NCBI GenBank assembly: GCA_001556025.1
Contig: LSIB01000156.1
Coordinates: forward strand, 101,139 to 165,138
DNA from: Rhizobiales bacterium CCH3-A5
Lineage (GTDB): Bacteria > Pseudomonadota > Alphaproteobacteria > Rhizobiales > Beijerinckiaceae
DNA: 64,000 bases
Reading direction: 5' to 3'
The notes beneath the pieces were generated by a model. The model was not told the origin of the DNA. It did no database searches and saw only the letters and a list, made by a program, of their open reading frames with translations. Below, one piece after another: positions 1 to 7,918 of this stretch (position 1 is its first letter; each line of letters begins with the position of its first letter). Position numbers and translations under genes: made by a program.

Positions 1-834
1 GACGCCCGCTTCCTGCCGCTGCTCTACAACCGCCGGCATTTCGGCGTGATCACCTGCATCGTCGCCGCCAGTCACCTGATCGCGGTCTTCGACTGGTACT
101 ACGCCTACAGCCCGCTTTCGCCCTGGGTGGCGCTGTTCGCCACCGATGCGGCCTATGGCGATCTGCGCGGCTTCCCCTTCATTCCGTTGGGTCTGGCGGC
201 CTTCCTGATCCTGCTCGCACTGGCTGCGACTAGCCATGATTTCTGGCTGAATTTTCTGACGCCGCCGGTGTGGAAATCGCTCCACATGTCGATTTACGCG
301 GCTTATGGGCTGGCAGTGGGCCATGTCGCCTTGGGCGCGCTGCAGGATGCGCGCAATGCCGGCCTGCCGGCGCTCGTCATCGGTAGCAGCGGCATGCTGC
401 TAAGCTTGCATCTGGCTGCCGCATGGCGGGAGCGCCGGCGCGACCGGCCAGCGCCGGCCTCGGCTGCGGAACCAGACTGGATCGTCGCCGGCACGGTCGG
501 GGACGTTCCGGCCGGGCGCGGCCTTATCGTTCCGCTCGCTGACGGCTCCTCGGTCGCGATCTTCCGCGAGGACGACGCGCTCTCGGCGATCAGCAATCTC
601 TGCGCCCATCAGAACGGCCCGCTCGGCGAGGGCCGGCTGCGCGATGGCTGCGTCGTTTGTCCCTGGCACGGCTACGAATACCGCCTGCGCGACGGCTGCG
701 CGCCGGCCCCCTTCACCGAGCGCGTCGCGACCTACCAGATCAGGCTCGACGGCCGCACGATCCTGCTCGATCCGCGCCCGAACCCGCTCGGGACGGCGAC
801 GCAACCGCTTGCCATTCCCCGGGAGACGCCGTGA
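1..834 (+). CDS. Ferric reductase-like membrane domain fused to Rieske [2Fe-2S] domain, 5' truncated
   Basis: The frame is open from the first base, so the gene begins before the window. The visible 277 residues start in hydrophobic segments of a ferric-reductase/MsrQ-like haem-binding membrane domain (residues about 15-135 of the visible part). A C-terminal Rieske domain follows, with CAHQNG and CPWHGYEY supplying the Cys-X-His and Cys-X2-His ligands of a [2Fe-2S] cluster. A role in membrane electron transfer is inferred; the electron partner is not visible. The stop TGA overlaps the next ATG by one base, which suggests a translationally coupled operon with the two following genes. Such membrane/Rieske fusions occur in proteobacteria, but I cannot name a specific substrate. 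Confidence 0.75.
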   Translation, partial: DARFLPLLYNRRHFGVITCIVAASHLIAVFDWYYAYSPLSPWVALFATDAAYGDLRGFPFIPLGLAAFLILLALAATSHDFWLNFLTPPVWKSLHMSIYAAYGLAVGHVALGALQDARNAGLPALVIGSSGMLLSLHLAAAWRERRRDRPAPASAAEPDWIVAGTVGDVPAGRGLIVPLADGSSVAIFREDDALSAISNLCAHQNGPLGEGRLRDGCVVCPWHGYEYRLRDGCAPAPFTERVATYQIRLDGRTILLDPRPNPLGTATQPLAIPRETP

Positions 835-1625
835 TGCGCGAGACCGGACAGGACGAGTTCTTCATCGGCTGGAGCGGCAAGACCGGCCCGCGCCTTGCCC
901 GGTTTCTCGCACTGGTCGCGGTGCTCTGCGTCGCCGGCATGGCGCTGATCGGCTTCGGGCTCGGAAATCAGACCGACGATCCGGCCGCCGGGCTGCTCCG
1001 GCTCGGAGAGCGCGACGCCGCAGGCGGGTCGGTGCGGCCCGATGACTGGGGCGGCGAGCAGATCCTGCGCGGTCATCTCTCGCGGATCGGCTATCCGGTG
1101 CTGCACCTTCCGCCCAGCGCGACCCATCCGCGCGGGCACGTGATGCTGCTCTCGGGCGACGGCAAGCGCGCGCCCGAATGGTCGGGCAAGGCCGGGCCAG
1201 TCGAACTGCGCGGCAGCGTGCTGCGTCGCGGTGCGATCGAGATGCTGGTCGTCGACGGGCCGGCCAGACCGCTCGACGACGCCACGGGCCTGTCGCCCGC
1301 CGGTCGCGAGCCGCTCGGGCGCTGGCGCATCGCGGGCGAGATCTGCGACGGCAAATGCTATGCGGGCGCGATGCGCCCTGGCTCGGGCGTTGCGCACAGG
1401 GCCTGCGCCAATCTGTGCCTGATCGGGGACCTGCCGGCGATCCTGGTGACGAAGGACCCGGTCGCCGGCAGCCATTATCTGTTGCTGGCCAGCCCCGATG
1501 GCGGCGCACCGCCCGCCCTGATCCGGGATGCGGTCGCCATCCCGGTCGAACTCGAGGGCGAGGTCGAGCGGATCGGCAACGTGCTCGTGCTGCGTCTCGA
1601 CGCGCAGCGGATCAGGCGGCTGTGA
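834..1625 (+). CDS. Membrane-anchored hypothetical protein
   Basis: A 263-aa protein of unknown function. A short cytoplasmic N-terminus is followed by one clear hydrophobic segment at about residues 22-44, and the rest is predicted periplasmic. The soluble part holds four cysteines in a cluster (motifs CDGKCYAG and CANLCLIGD). This resembles a disulfide or metal-binding patch in a protein working with the preceding redox protein. The ATG at 834 was chosen because it overlaps the upstream stop (TGATG), and its own stop overlaps the next start in the same way. I recognise no family. Confidence 0.6.
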   Translation: MRETGQDEFFIGWSGKTGPRLARFLALVAVLCVAGMALIGFGLGNQTDDPAAGLLRLGERDAAGGSVRPDDWGGEQILRGHLSRIGYPVLHLPPSATHPRGHVMLLSGDGKRAPEWSGKAGPVELRGSVLRRGAIEMLVVDGPARPLDDATGLSPAGREPLGRWRIAGEICDGKCYAGAMRPGSGVAHRACANLCLIGDLPAILVTKDPVAGSHYLLLASPDGGAPPALIRDAVAIPVELEGEVERIGNVLVLRLDAQRIRRL

Positions 1626-1828
1626 TGGCGCGGCCGGCCCGCATGGCGGCGACGCTTCTCGCCTGCGCCCTGGCCTATGGCGTCTTCGTCCAGACCGCGC
1701 CCGTCGCCGCCATGATCGGCCTTGGCGAACTGCAATTGCTGGTCAGGCTCGGCCTGACCCTCGTCGCGCTTGGGCTGGCCGATGCGCTCGCCGGCAGACT
1801 TCTCGCCCGCTTTGCTCCCCATCCCTGA
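1625..1828 (+). CDS. Small two-helix membrane protein
   Basis: A 67-aa protein made almost entirely of two hydrophobic segments (about residues 7-31 and 36-58). Its ATG overlaps the TGA of the preceding gene, so it is the third member of the electron-transfer operon. It could be a small subunit or assembly factor of the ferric-reductase/Rieske complex. That is inference from position only. Confidence 0.55.
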   Translation: MARPARMAATLLACALAYGVFVQTAPVAAMIGLGELQLLVRLGLTLVALGLADALAGRLLARFAPHP

Positions 1829-1852
1829 CACAAGACAGCGAATGGACCCTCC

Positions 1853-2563
1853 ATGACCGATACATCTCCCATCGTGATCGTCACCGGCGCGGCCGGCAAT
1901 GTCGGCCGCGCCCTGCTGACGACGCTGGCCGGGCGCGGCGACCGCATCATCGCGGTCGACCGCCAGGCGTCCGCGATGGACGACATCCTGAAGCCCTTCG
2001 GCGGCAAGGACCGCCATCTCGTCCTGGCCGACCTCGACCTGTTCGATCCGGCGGCCTGCGACCGGGCGGTTCAAGCAGGCCTCGCACGTTACGGCCGCAT
2101 CGACGGCGTCGCCCATACGGTCGGCGGCTTCGCCTCGGCGGGCGCGAGTGAGGGCGGGCCGGAGCTCTGGGAGCAGATGTACCGGCTCAATGTGCTGACG
2201 ACGCTCAACATGTTCCGTGCCGCGCTGACACCGATGCAGGCTGCCGGGCGCGGCAGTCTCGTCGCCATCGGAGCCGGCGCAGCGATCAAGGCCCCTTCCG
2301 GCCTCTCGGCCTATGCGGCGGCCAAAAGCGCGGTCCACCGACTCGTCGAAAGCTTTGCCGACGAAATGAAAGCGGTCGGCGTCCGCGTCAACGCCATCCT
2401 GCCGAGCATCATCGACACGCCGCAGAACCGCGCCGCCATGCCGGACGCCGATCACAAGGCCTGGGTACAGCCGCGCGAGATCGCCGACGCCATCGCCTTC
2501 CTGCTGGCGGAGGACGCCAGCGGCGTCACTGGGGCCTTCATCCCGGTCTCGGGCCGGGTTTGA
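1853..2563 (+). CDS. Short-chain dehydrogenase/reductase (SDR family)
   Basis: A 236-aa classical SDR. The N-terminus has the Rossmann cofactor motif TGAAGNVG (about residues 11-18). The active site shows YAAAK (Tyr and Lys) and a preceding serine/glycine-rich strand. The C-terminal signature DASGVTGAFIPVSG is typical of SDRs that end in a cofactor-binding strand. The substrate cannot be inferred. It lies 24 bases after the preceding operon and converges on the chlorite-dismutase-family gene with only 11 bases between stops. Confidence 0.85.
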   Translation: MTDTSPIVIVTGAAGNVGRALLTTLAGRGDRIIAVDRQASAMDDILKPFGGKDRHLVLADLDLFDPAACDRAVQAGLARYGRIDGVAHTVGGFASAGASEGGPELWEQMYRLNVLTTLNMFRAALTPMQAAGRGSLVAIGAGAAIKAPSGLSAYAAAKSAVHRLVESFADEMKAVGVRVNAILPSIIDTPQNRAAMPDADHKAWVQPREIADAIAFLLAEDASGVTGAFIPVSGRV

Positions 2564-2574
2564 CCGTCGGCTGC

Positions 2575-3132
2575 TCAGGCGAGATGGTCCCGTTCGAGCC
2601 GCACATCGACCTCGCGCTCGACAAAATCCCATTCGCGAGTGGCGCGCAGCCGCGCCAGCAGGTCGTCGAAGGCCGGCTCGTGCTCGGGCGCGAATTCGAA
2701 CCAGGTCAGAAAGTCGAACGGCTCGCCGAGATCGCGGCTGTGATGCAGCCGCCGTGCGATCGCAGGGAGATAGTCGAGGCCGATGCGGGTGTGCTGCGAG
2801 GTCTCCTCGAAGATCGCACGCCGCTCGTCCTGAGCCAGCTCCCACCAGGCCGCCGATTTGCGGATCGGGATCAGGACCGCGCGGCTCGCCTGCGGCCGCT
2901 GCAATGGCTCCTGACGCTGCCGCAGGCTCGCGACCTCAATGCGCGTCGCATAGCGCACATTGCTGACGGTTCCGAGAAGTCGCCAGCCTGGCTTCTGCTC
3001 GCCGCCGCCAATCTCGTAGGGACGCACGGCCAGCCTCGGCGCGGGGTCGAGGCTCTCGCCGAGACAGCCGGCGATCGAGCGGATACGCCATTCTCCGCTC
3101 GTGCCGCCAATGAAGGCATAGGTCGAATTCAT
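2575..3132 (-). CDS. Chlorite dismutase-family (short clade) haem protein
   Basis: A 185-aa protein resembling the short, dimeric clade of the chlorite dismutase superfamily. It has the WRLLGTVSNVRY beginning, an IRKSAAWWEL segment and a HSRDLGEPFDFLTWFEF strand before a closing ferredoxin-like half. Family members bind haem b and either decompose chlorite to chloride and O2 or act in haem metabolism. The ATG at 3132 gives the usual length of this clade; upstream in-frame starts would add an unlikely basic leader. Function as a true chlorite dismutase is not proven. Confidence 0.6.
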   Translation of the reverse strand: MNSTYAFIGGTSGEWRIRSIAGCLGESLDPAPRLAVRPYEIGGGEQKPGWRLLGTVSNVRYATRIEVASLRQRQEPLQRPQASRAVLIPIRKSAAWWELAQDERRAIFEETSQHTRIGLDYLPAIARRLHHSRDLGEPFDFLTWFEFAPEHEPAFDDLLARLRATREWDFVEREVDVRLERDHLA

Positions 3133-3264
3133 GGCGGTCTCGTTCTTGCTGGGCGGGATGACTTGCCCGATCGAGGCAAGTCGCATGCCGCCGGCCACGG
3201 GTGGGGATGCAGATCGGCCGCTCCGGCGCGACGCGCCGCGGGGCGATGACAGGGACGGTGACGG

Positions 3265-3495
3265 ATGCTTGGGATTCCAAGGCGCTACAGCCACTATGTC
3301 TTCGGAATCCTGCAATCGGGGCTGACCTCGGCAATCGCGGCCGGCATCGCACTGTTTCCGGGCGATGGCAGCCCCGGCCTGCCATTGCGCTGGCTCGCGT
3401 CCTGGCTTCTCGCCTGGTGCGTGATGCTGCCGGTCGTGATCTTCGCCGCGCCCTTCATCCGGCGGCTGGCGGTGGCCTTGACCCGGGAGGACTGA
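3265..3495 (+). CDS. DUF2798-type small membrane protein
   Basis: A 76-aa protein with two hydrophobic segments (about residues 14-31 and 42-63) and a Pro between them. It has the arrangement FGILQSGLTSAIAAGIAL, then WLASWLLAWCVMLPVVI, then a C-terminal FIRRLA. This layout matches the DUF2798 family, which has no assigned function. It is divergent from the chlorite-dismutase-family gene and convergent with the PPOX gene. Confidence 0.6.
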   Translation: MLGIPRRYSHYVFGILQSGLTSAIAAGIALFPGDGSPGLPLRWLASWLLAWCVMLPVVIFAAPFIRRLAVALTRED

Positions 3496-3504
3496 GCCAG
3501 GGCC

Positions 3505-4119
3505 TCAGCCCGCCCTCGCCCGCGCCAGTTCCGCCTCCAGCGCCAGAATCCGCCTGTCCCGTTCCACAAGGATGTCGGCGACGTCGGAAGCCGCGATCAG
3601 TTGCGGGATATGCTGCGGGCAATTGGCGTCCCAGGCCTCGATCCTGAACAGGATCGCCTGCTCCGGCGTGCCGGCATAGCCTTGCGGCCGCAGGCGTTCC
3701 AGCAGCGCCGGGTCGTCATCGACGACCTTGGCCGTGCCCCAGATCTTGATGCGCTGGCGGCGGGCGTAGTCGATCAGAAAGAGATAGGCCTTGGGATTCT
3801 CCGACAGGTTGCCGAGGCTGACATATTGCCGGTTGCCGCGAAAATCGGCGAAGCCCAGCGTGTGCTCGTCGATCACTCGCAGGAAGCCCGCGGCGCCGCC
3901 GCGATGCTGGATGTAGGGCTGGCCATCGGCGCTGGCGGTCGCGAGGAAAAAGCTGTCGCGCGCGCCGATGAAGGCGGCCAGTTCCGGCGTCACCGTCGTC
4001 TGCCAGCCGCCGCGCTCCTCCATCTTGCGGTAGCCGCCGCGCGAGCCCTTCCGGGTCTGGATCGCTTTCACGGCCGGCGTGAAGGCGACGTCGCTCGATA
4101 TCCTTCGATGATCTGTCAT
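3505..4119 (-). CDS. Pyridoxamine 5'-phosphate oxidase-fold (flavin-binding) protein
   Basis: A 204-aa protein of the split-barrel FMN-binding (PPOX) superfamily. Recognisable parts are FFLATASADGQPYIQHRGG and the following GFADFRGNRQYVSLGNL strand, typical of members annotated as pyridoxamine 5'-phosphate oxidase-related. It ends in a helical RDRRILALEAELARARAG tail that could form a coiled coil. Such enzymes bind FMN or F420 and reduce diverse substrates. The start at 4119 has GGAGAG eight bases upstream. It is probably co-transcribed with the AhpD-like gene upstream. Confidence 0.75.
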   Translation of the reverse strand: MTDHRRISSDVAFTPAVKAIQTRKGSRGGYRKMEERGGWQTTVTPELAAFIGARDSFFLATASADGQPYIQHRGGAAGFLRVIDEHTLGFADFRGNRQYVSLGNLSENPKAYLFLIDYARRQRIKIWGTAKVVDDDPALLERLRPQGYAGTPEQAILFRIEAWDANCPQHIPQLIAASDVADILVERDRRILALEAELARARAG

Positions 4120-4209
4120 TGGAGTGCTCTCCGCGAGTTGCCGCCCGGTCCTCTCGGGTCCGGACGGCCTCGCCATGTGGGGATCCGATGAGCGGGGCCG
4201 CGAGGCGGC

Positions 4210-4761
4210 TCAGGATGCGAGACGCAGATCGACGGCCGGGAAGTCGATCACTGTTCCGGCCACCTCGTTGACGTAGTTCGTCAGCGTGTTCAGTGCGACA
4301 TGAGCGACGATCTCGACGAGTTCGCCGTCACTATAGCCGGCGGCTCTGGCGGTCTCGACGGCATCGGCCCCGACATGACCGCGCTCCGTCACGATGGCCA
4401 CGGCAAAGCGCACCGCCGCGTCCGCCCTGGCGTCGTTCGACCGGCCGTTCCGGTTGGCGAGGATTTCCGCCTCGTCCAGCTTGGCGAGGTTCCGGCCGAG
4501 ATAGCTGTGGGCGGCGAGGCAATAGCCGCAACCATTGACCTGCGCGACGGCGAGCGCGATCCGCTCACGCGTTCTGGCGTCGAGCGCGCCTTTGCCGAGC
4601 GCGGCGCTGAGCCCGAGATAGCCCTCCAGCGCGGCGGGCGAATTGGCGACCACGCGGAACAGATTGGGGACGGAGCCGAGTTGCTTCTCGACCGCCGCCA
4701 GCAGAGGCCTGGCGGCCTCGGGTGCGGCCTCAACCGAGGTTGGTGTTTTGATTGTGGACAT
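4210..4761 (-). CDS. Carboxymuconolactone decarboxylase / AhpD-like peroxidase-related protein
   Basis: A 183-aa all-helical protein with the AhpD-like redox motif CGYCLAAHS: two cysteines two residues apart and a downstream His. It contains the ERIALAVAQVNGCGYC signature of the carboxymuconolactone decarboxylase family. Members act as alkylhydroperoxidase or organic-peroxide reductases. The ATG at 4761 is preferred over one 51 bases upstream, because the extra leader is Arg-rich and non-conserved in character. It is transcribed divergently from the LysR regulator and is a likely target of it. Confidence 0.8.
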   Translation of the reverse strand: MSTIKTPTSVEAAPEAARPLLAAVEKQLGSVPNLFRVVANSPAALEGYLGLSAALGKGALDARTRERIALAVAQVNGCGYCLAAHSYLGRNLAKLDEAEILANRNGRSNDARADAAVRFAVAIVTERGHVGADAVETARAAGYSDGELVEIVAHVALNTLTNYVNEVAGTVIDFPAVDLRLAS

Positions 4762-4828
4762 GACGCTCTCCCTCGCGGTGCGCCGGAATGGCCGCCGCGT
4801 GAGCAGCACCATGACAATGTCCCCTGAT

Positions 4829-4841
4829 GATGATAATCATC
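4829..4841. promoter_or_regulatory. Palindrome in the LysR divergent promoter
   Basis: GATGATAATCATC is a perfect inverted repeat around one central base. It lies between the divergent AhpD-like and LysR genes and contains the T-N11-A spacing of LysR-type operators. It is the best candidate binding site for the adjacent LysR protein; no binding data are available from sequence. Confidence 0.45.
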
Positions 4842-4881
4842 TCAGTTCACACTTCATCATTGCGTCAAGCGGCGTAATCTC

Positions 4882-5829
4882 ATGGACCGTTTCGCCACCC
4901 TCTCGGCCTTCGTCAAAGTGGCGGAGATGCGCGGCTTTGCGCCGGCAGCCCGTCGTCTGGGCCTGTCGCCGTCGGCGGTGACGCGGCTCGTGGCGGCGCT
5001 CGAAGCGCATCTCGACGTGCGCCTGATGCAGCGCACCACCCGCTCCGTCACGCTGACGGACGAAGGCGAGCGCTATCTGCTGCAGGCGCGCCGCATCCTG
5101 GCCGAGCTCGACGAGGCCGACGCGTCGATGCAGGCGGCGCGCGCGGCGCCGGCCGGCCGGCTGGTGGTGTCGGCCCCGCTGGCCTTCGGGCGCTTTCATG
5201 TCGGTCCGCTCTTCTCGGCCTATCTGTCGCGGTTCCCGGCGGTGCAGGGCGAGATGCTTCTCGGAGACCGTGTCATCAACCTCGTCGACGAGAGCGTCGA
5301 TGTCGCGGTCCGTATCGGCCATCTCGCCGATTCGAGCCTGAAGTCGCGGCGCGTCGGCGAAACCCGCCGCGTGCTCGTCGCCTCGCCCGGCTATCTCGCC
5401 CGATACGGCGAGCCTATGACGCCTGCCGACATCGCCGGGCATCGCTGCATCCATTTCGCCGGCTTCAACGCAACGCAGGAATGGGTGTTCGAGCGGGAGG
5501 GATCGCGCTCGCGGGTCGGCTTTGTCCCGAGCTTCGTTACCAACGCCGCCGAAAGCGCGGTCCAGCACGCCATCGACGGCGGCGGGCTGACTTTGGTCCT
5601 CGCCTATCAGGCGGCCGCCGCCGTCAGAAGCGGAGCGCTTCGGATCCTGCTGCCCGAGTTCGAACGCGAGCCCTCGCCGATCCAGCTCGTCTACCCGACC
5701 GCGCGCCTGCTCTCGGCGAAGGTCAGGGCCTTCATCGACATGGCCGCGAGCGAGACCGACTGGTCGTTCGTGACGATGACGTCAGCGCCCAAGAGTCCGG
5801 AGCATCGTGCGGCACGTAGCGAAGGTTGA
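4882..5829 (+). CDS. LysR-family transcriptional regulator
   Basis: A 315-aa LysR-type regulator. The N-terminal winged helix-turn-helix covers residues about 3-62 (LSAFVKVAEMRGFAPAARRL and the SPSAVTRLVAALEAHL recognition helix). The periplasmic-binding-like effector domain follows at about 90-295. It is closest in style to the CrgA/AaeR-like group that controls quinone, aromatic or oxidative responses. It is divergent from the AhpD-like/PPOX pair, which it probably regulates. The C-terminal tail runs to within nine bases of the tRNA-Ser gene. Confidence 0.88.
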   Translation: MDRFATLSAFVKVAEMRGFAPAARRLGLSPSAVTRLVAALEAHLDVRLMQRTTRSVTLTDEGERYLLQARRILAELDEADASMQAARAAPAGRLVVSAPLAFGRFHVGPLFSAYLSRFPAVQGEMLLGDRVINLVDESVDVAVRIGHLADSSLKSRRVGETRRVLVASPGYLARYGEPMTPADIAGHRCIHFAGFNATQEWVFEREGSRSRVGFVPSFVTNAAESAVQHAIDGGGLTLVLAYQAAAAVRSGALRILLPEFEREPSPIQLVYPTARLLSAKVRAFIDMAASETDWSFVTMTSAPKSPEHRAARSEG

Positions 5830-5837
5830 GAACTTGC

Positions 5838-5927
5838 TGGCGGACAGGGCGGGATTCGAACCCGCGATACGGTTTCCCGTATACACACTTTCCAGGCGTG
5901 CGCCTTCAACCACTCGGCCACCTGTCC
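5838..5927 (-). tRNA. tRNA-Ser (anticodon GGA)
   Basis: A complete 90-nt serine tRNA. The acceptor stem is GGACAGG paired with CCTGTCC, with discriminator G and an encoded CCA. The anticodon loop CTGGAAA gives anticodon GGA. There is a long variable arm (TACGGGAAACCGTA) and the T arm GCGGGTTCGAATCCCGC. No truncated att-like copy was seen nearby, so this tRNA is not visibly an integration site here. Confidence 0.95.
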
Positions 5928-6074
5928 GGCGGGCTGCTTATGACCGCCGCGCCTGTGACTTTCAAGGGCCGATCGCAGCGTTTCGTCACAATCGGACGGG
6001 AGCTGGGCCCGGTTGCAATGACGGGCGCGAATGGGCACATCCGGTCTGCGGGGCGGCGCGTGGGGTTTTTGCGG

Positions 6075-6398
6075 ATGATCAGGTTCCTGGTGCGGTTGCT
6101 GGGGTATGGGCTGGTGGCGGCCGGTTTCGTCTCGCTCGTGATCGACGGGGCACGCTCGATCGCCAATTCCGCGCCGATGATCACGCCTTTGGGGGAGACG
6201 CTGGCCGCGCTGCTGCGCGAGCGCTATGCGCAGATCCAGCCCGCGATCGAGCGCAACATCCATCCGCTGCTGTGGGACCCGGTGCTGCTCTGGGTGACGC
6301 TGGCGCCGACCGCGCTGGTGGCGCTGGGGCTCGGCTTCCTGCTGGTTCGGATCGGCGCGCGCCCCGACGCCGAGATCGGCATCGTCACGCGACGGTGA
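6075..6398 (+). CDS. Conserved-type hypothetical membrane protein
   Basis: A 107-aa protein with two membrane segments (about residues 4-23 and 75-97) joined by a hydrophilic stretch containing ERYAQIQPAIERNIHPLLWDP. The start MIRFLVRLLGYG is chosen at 6075 because it opens directly into the first membrane helix; upstream in-frame sequence overlaps the tRNA and is unlikely to be translated. Its function is unknown. Confidence 0.6.
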   Translation: MIRFLVRLLGYGLVAAGFVSLVIDGARSIANSAPMITPLGETLAALLRERYAQIQPAIERNIHPLLWDPVLLWVTLAPTALVALGLGFLLVRIGARPDAEIGIVTRR

Positions 6399-6481
6399 AG
6401 CGCCGTGCGCGGCTTGCCGCCTGTGCGAAGGCCACGATCGTGACTATCTTGGCTCCCAGATAGCTGTCGATGGAGCCAACC

Positions 6482-7138
6482 ATGTTCTTCATGCGCAAGA
6501 AAACCGAACTGCCGCAGCCGGGTCAGGCGCTGCCGGGCCGCGCTGCCGCGATCCCGACCGCCGAGCGGCACTTCCTCAACAAGCGGCCGCTGAAGGGGCC
6601 TTATCCGGACGGGCTGCAGACGGCGGTCTTCGGCATGGGCTGCTTCTGGGGCGTCGAGCGCAAGTTCTGGCAGCTCGGCGAGGGCGTCTTCGTCACAGCC
6701 GTCGGCTATGCGGCCGGCCAGACGCCGAACCCGACCTATGAGGAGGTCTGCTCGGGCATGACCGGGCATAACGAGGTCGTGCTCGTGGTGTTCGATCCCG
6801 AGACGTTGCCCTACGAGGCACTGCTCAAGACGTTCTGGGAGAGCCACGACCCGACGCAGGGGATGCGCCAGGGCAACGATACCGGTACGCAATACCGCTC
6901 CGGCATCTATGTCGCGAATGCCGACCAGCGCGAGGCGGCCGAACGCTCGAAGACCGAGTACCAGCGCGCCCTCAAGGCGCGGGGCTATGGGCCGATCACT
7001 ACGGAAATCCTCGATGCGCCGGAATTCTATTTCGCCGAGGACTATCATCAGCAGTACCTCGCCAAGAATCCGGCTGGCTATTGTGGCTTGGGCGGCACGG
7101 GCGTGGCCTGCCAGATCGGCACCGGCGTCGCGGCCTGA
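6482..7138 (+). CDS. msrA: Peptide-methionine (S)-S-oxide reductase MsrA
   Basis: A 218-aa MsrA. The catalytic motif GCFWG is at about residue 54, followed by the family signatures VGYAAG, TGHNEVV and [20 protein letters not shown]. The C-terminus [18 protein letters not shown] carries the recycling cysteines. It reduces S-epimers of methionine sulfoxide using thioredoxin. The ATG at 6482 is chosen because GGAG sits six bases upstream; the alternative ATG at 6470 lies on that ribosome-binding sequence. A strong terminator follows. Confidence 0.93.
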   Translation: MFFMRKKTELPQPGQALPGRAAAIPTAERHFLNKRPLKGPYPDGLQTAVFGMGCFWGVERKFWQLGEGVFVTAVGYAAGQTPNPTYEEVCSGMTGHNEVVLVVFDPETLPYEALLKTFWESHDPTQGMRQGNDTGTQYRSGIYVANADQREAAERSKTEYQRALKARGYGPITTEILDAPEFYFAEDYHQQYLAKNPAGYCGLGGTGVACQIGTGVAA

Positions 7139-7162
7139 GCGCGAACCGACAGGCGAATTCCA

Positions 7163-7197
7163 GAAGCCCCGCAAGCCCCGCTTGCGGGGCTTCTTCT
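7163..7197 (+). terminator. Rho-independent terminator after msrA
   Basis: A 13-bp perfect stem (GAAGCCCCGCAAG with CTTGCGGGGCTTC) around a 5-nt loop, followed by the T-rich TTCTC. It lies 24 bases after the msrA stop. Confidence 0.8.
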
Positions 7198-7239
7198 CAT
7201 CGTGCCAGAAGCGAAGGCCAGCGACCGACGGGACCGACG

Positions 7240-7794
7240 ATGAGCGAGCATGCAGAAAGCGCCGGACCGGCGGACTACACCCCCAACCGGGTCGAGCGGA
7301 AACTGGAGGGTTTTCTCTCCGCCAGCCGCTGGCTGCTGGCGCCGTTCTATGTCCTGCTCGTGGTCGCGCTCGGTGGGCTTCTGCTCAAAGCGCTGCAGGA
7401 GGCCTGGCACTTCATCAGCCATGTGTTCACCGCTACCGAGGCCGAGGTCATTCTCGGCGTGCTCTCGCTGATCGACCTGACCTTCACCGGCTCGCTGATC
7501 GTGATCGTGATCTTTTCGGGTTACGAGAATTTCGTCTCGAAGATCGACGCCGGCGCACATCGCAACTGGCCGGAATGGATGTCGCAGATCGACTTCTCGG
7601 GCCTGAAGCTCAAGCTGATCTCGTCGATTGTCGCGATCTCAGCGATCCAGGTGCTCAAGGCCTTCATGAACGTGAAGGCGACCAGCGACCGCGACCTGAT
7701 GTGGCTCGTTATCATCCATGTCGTCTTCGTCGGCTCGGGCCTGCTGATGGCGTGGACGGACCGGATTTCGGGCGAGGGCGGCAAGGGTCACTGA
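7240..7794 (+). CDS. UPF0114 / YqhA-family inner membrane protein
   Basis: A 184-aa protein with three to four membrane segments. It has the hallmark of the UPF0114 family: the R-WLLAPFYVLLV first helix, a central LSLIDLTFTGSLIVIVIFSGYENFVSK and a later LKLISSIVAISAIQVLKAFM. The function of the family is unknown. It has its own start after the msrA terminator and is followed by the TAXI transporter genes. Confidence 0.8.
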   Translation: MSEHAESAGPADYTPNRVERKLEGFLSASRWLLAPFYVLLVVALGGLLLKALQEAWHFISHVFTATEAEVILGVLSLIDLTFTGSLIVIVIFSGYENFVSKIDAGAHRNWPEWMSQIDFSGLKLKLISSIVAISAIQVLKAFMNVKATSDRDLMWLVIIHVVFVGSGLLMAWTDRISGEGGKGH

Positions 7795-7918
7795 CCCTGC
7801 GGGCGGCAGGGCGTTGCGCCGACGCATCAGCGCGCCGACTGGGCAGCGTCACAAGATTTCGGTTGATCGACGGGCGAAACCCCAAGACAGTGCCTCCCTT
7901 CACCGGGAGATCGACCTC

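Noticed and set aside
5838-5927. tRNA-Ser as an integration site for a genomic island
   Set aside because: No duplicated tRNA 3' end and no integrase gene lie nearby; flanking genes look native.
5807-6074. Protein-coding extension of the small membrane protein gene across the tRNA region
   Set aside because: The region overlaps tRNA-Ser on the other strand and the first membrane helix begins at 6075.
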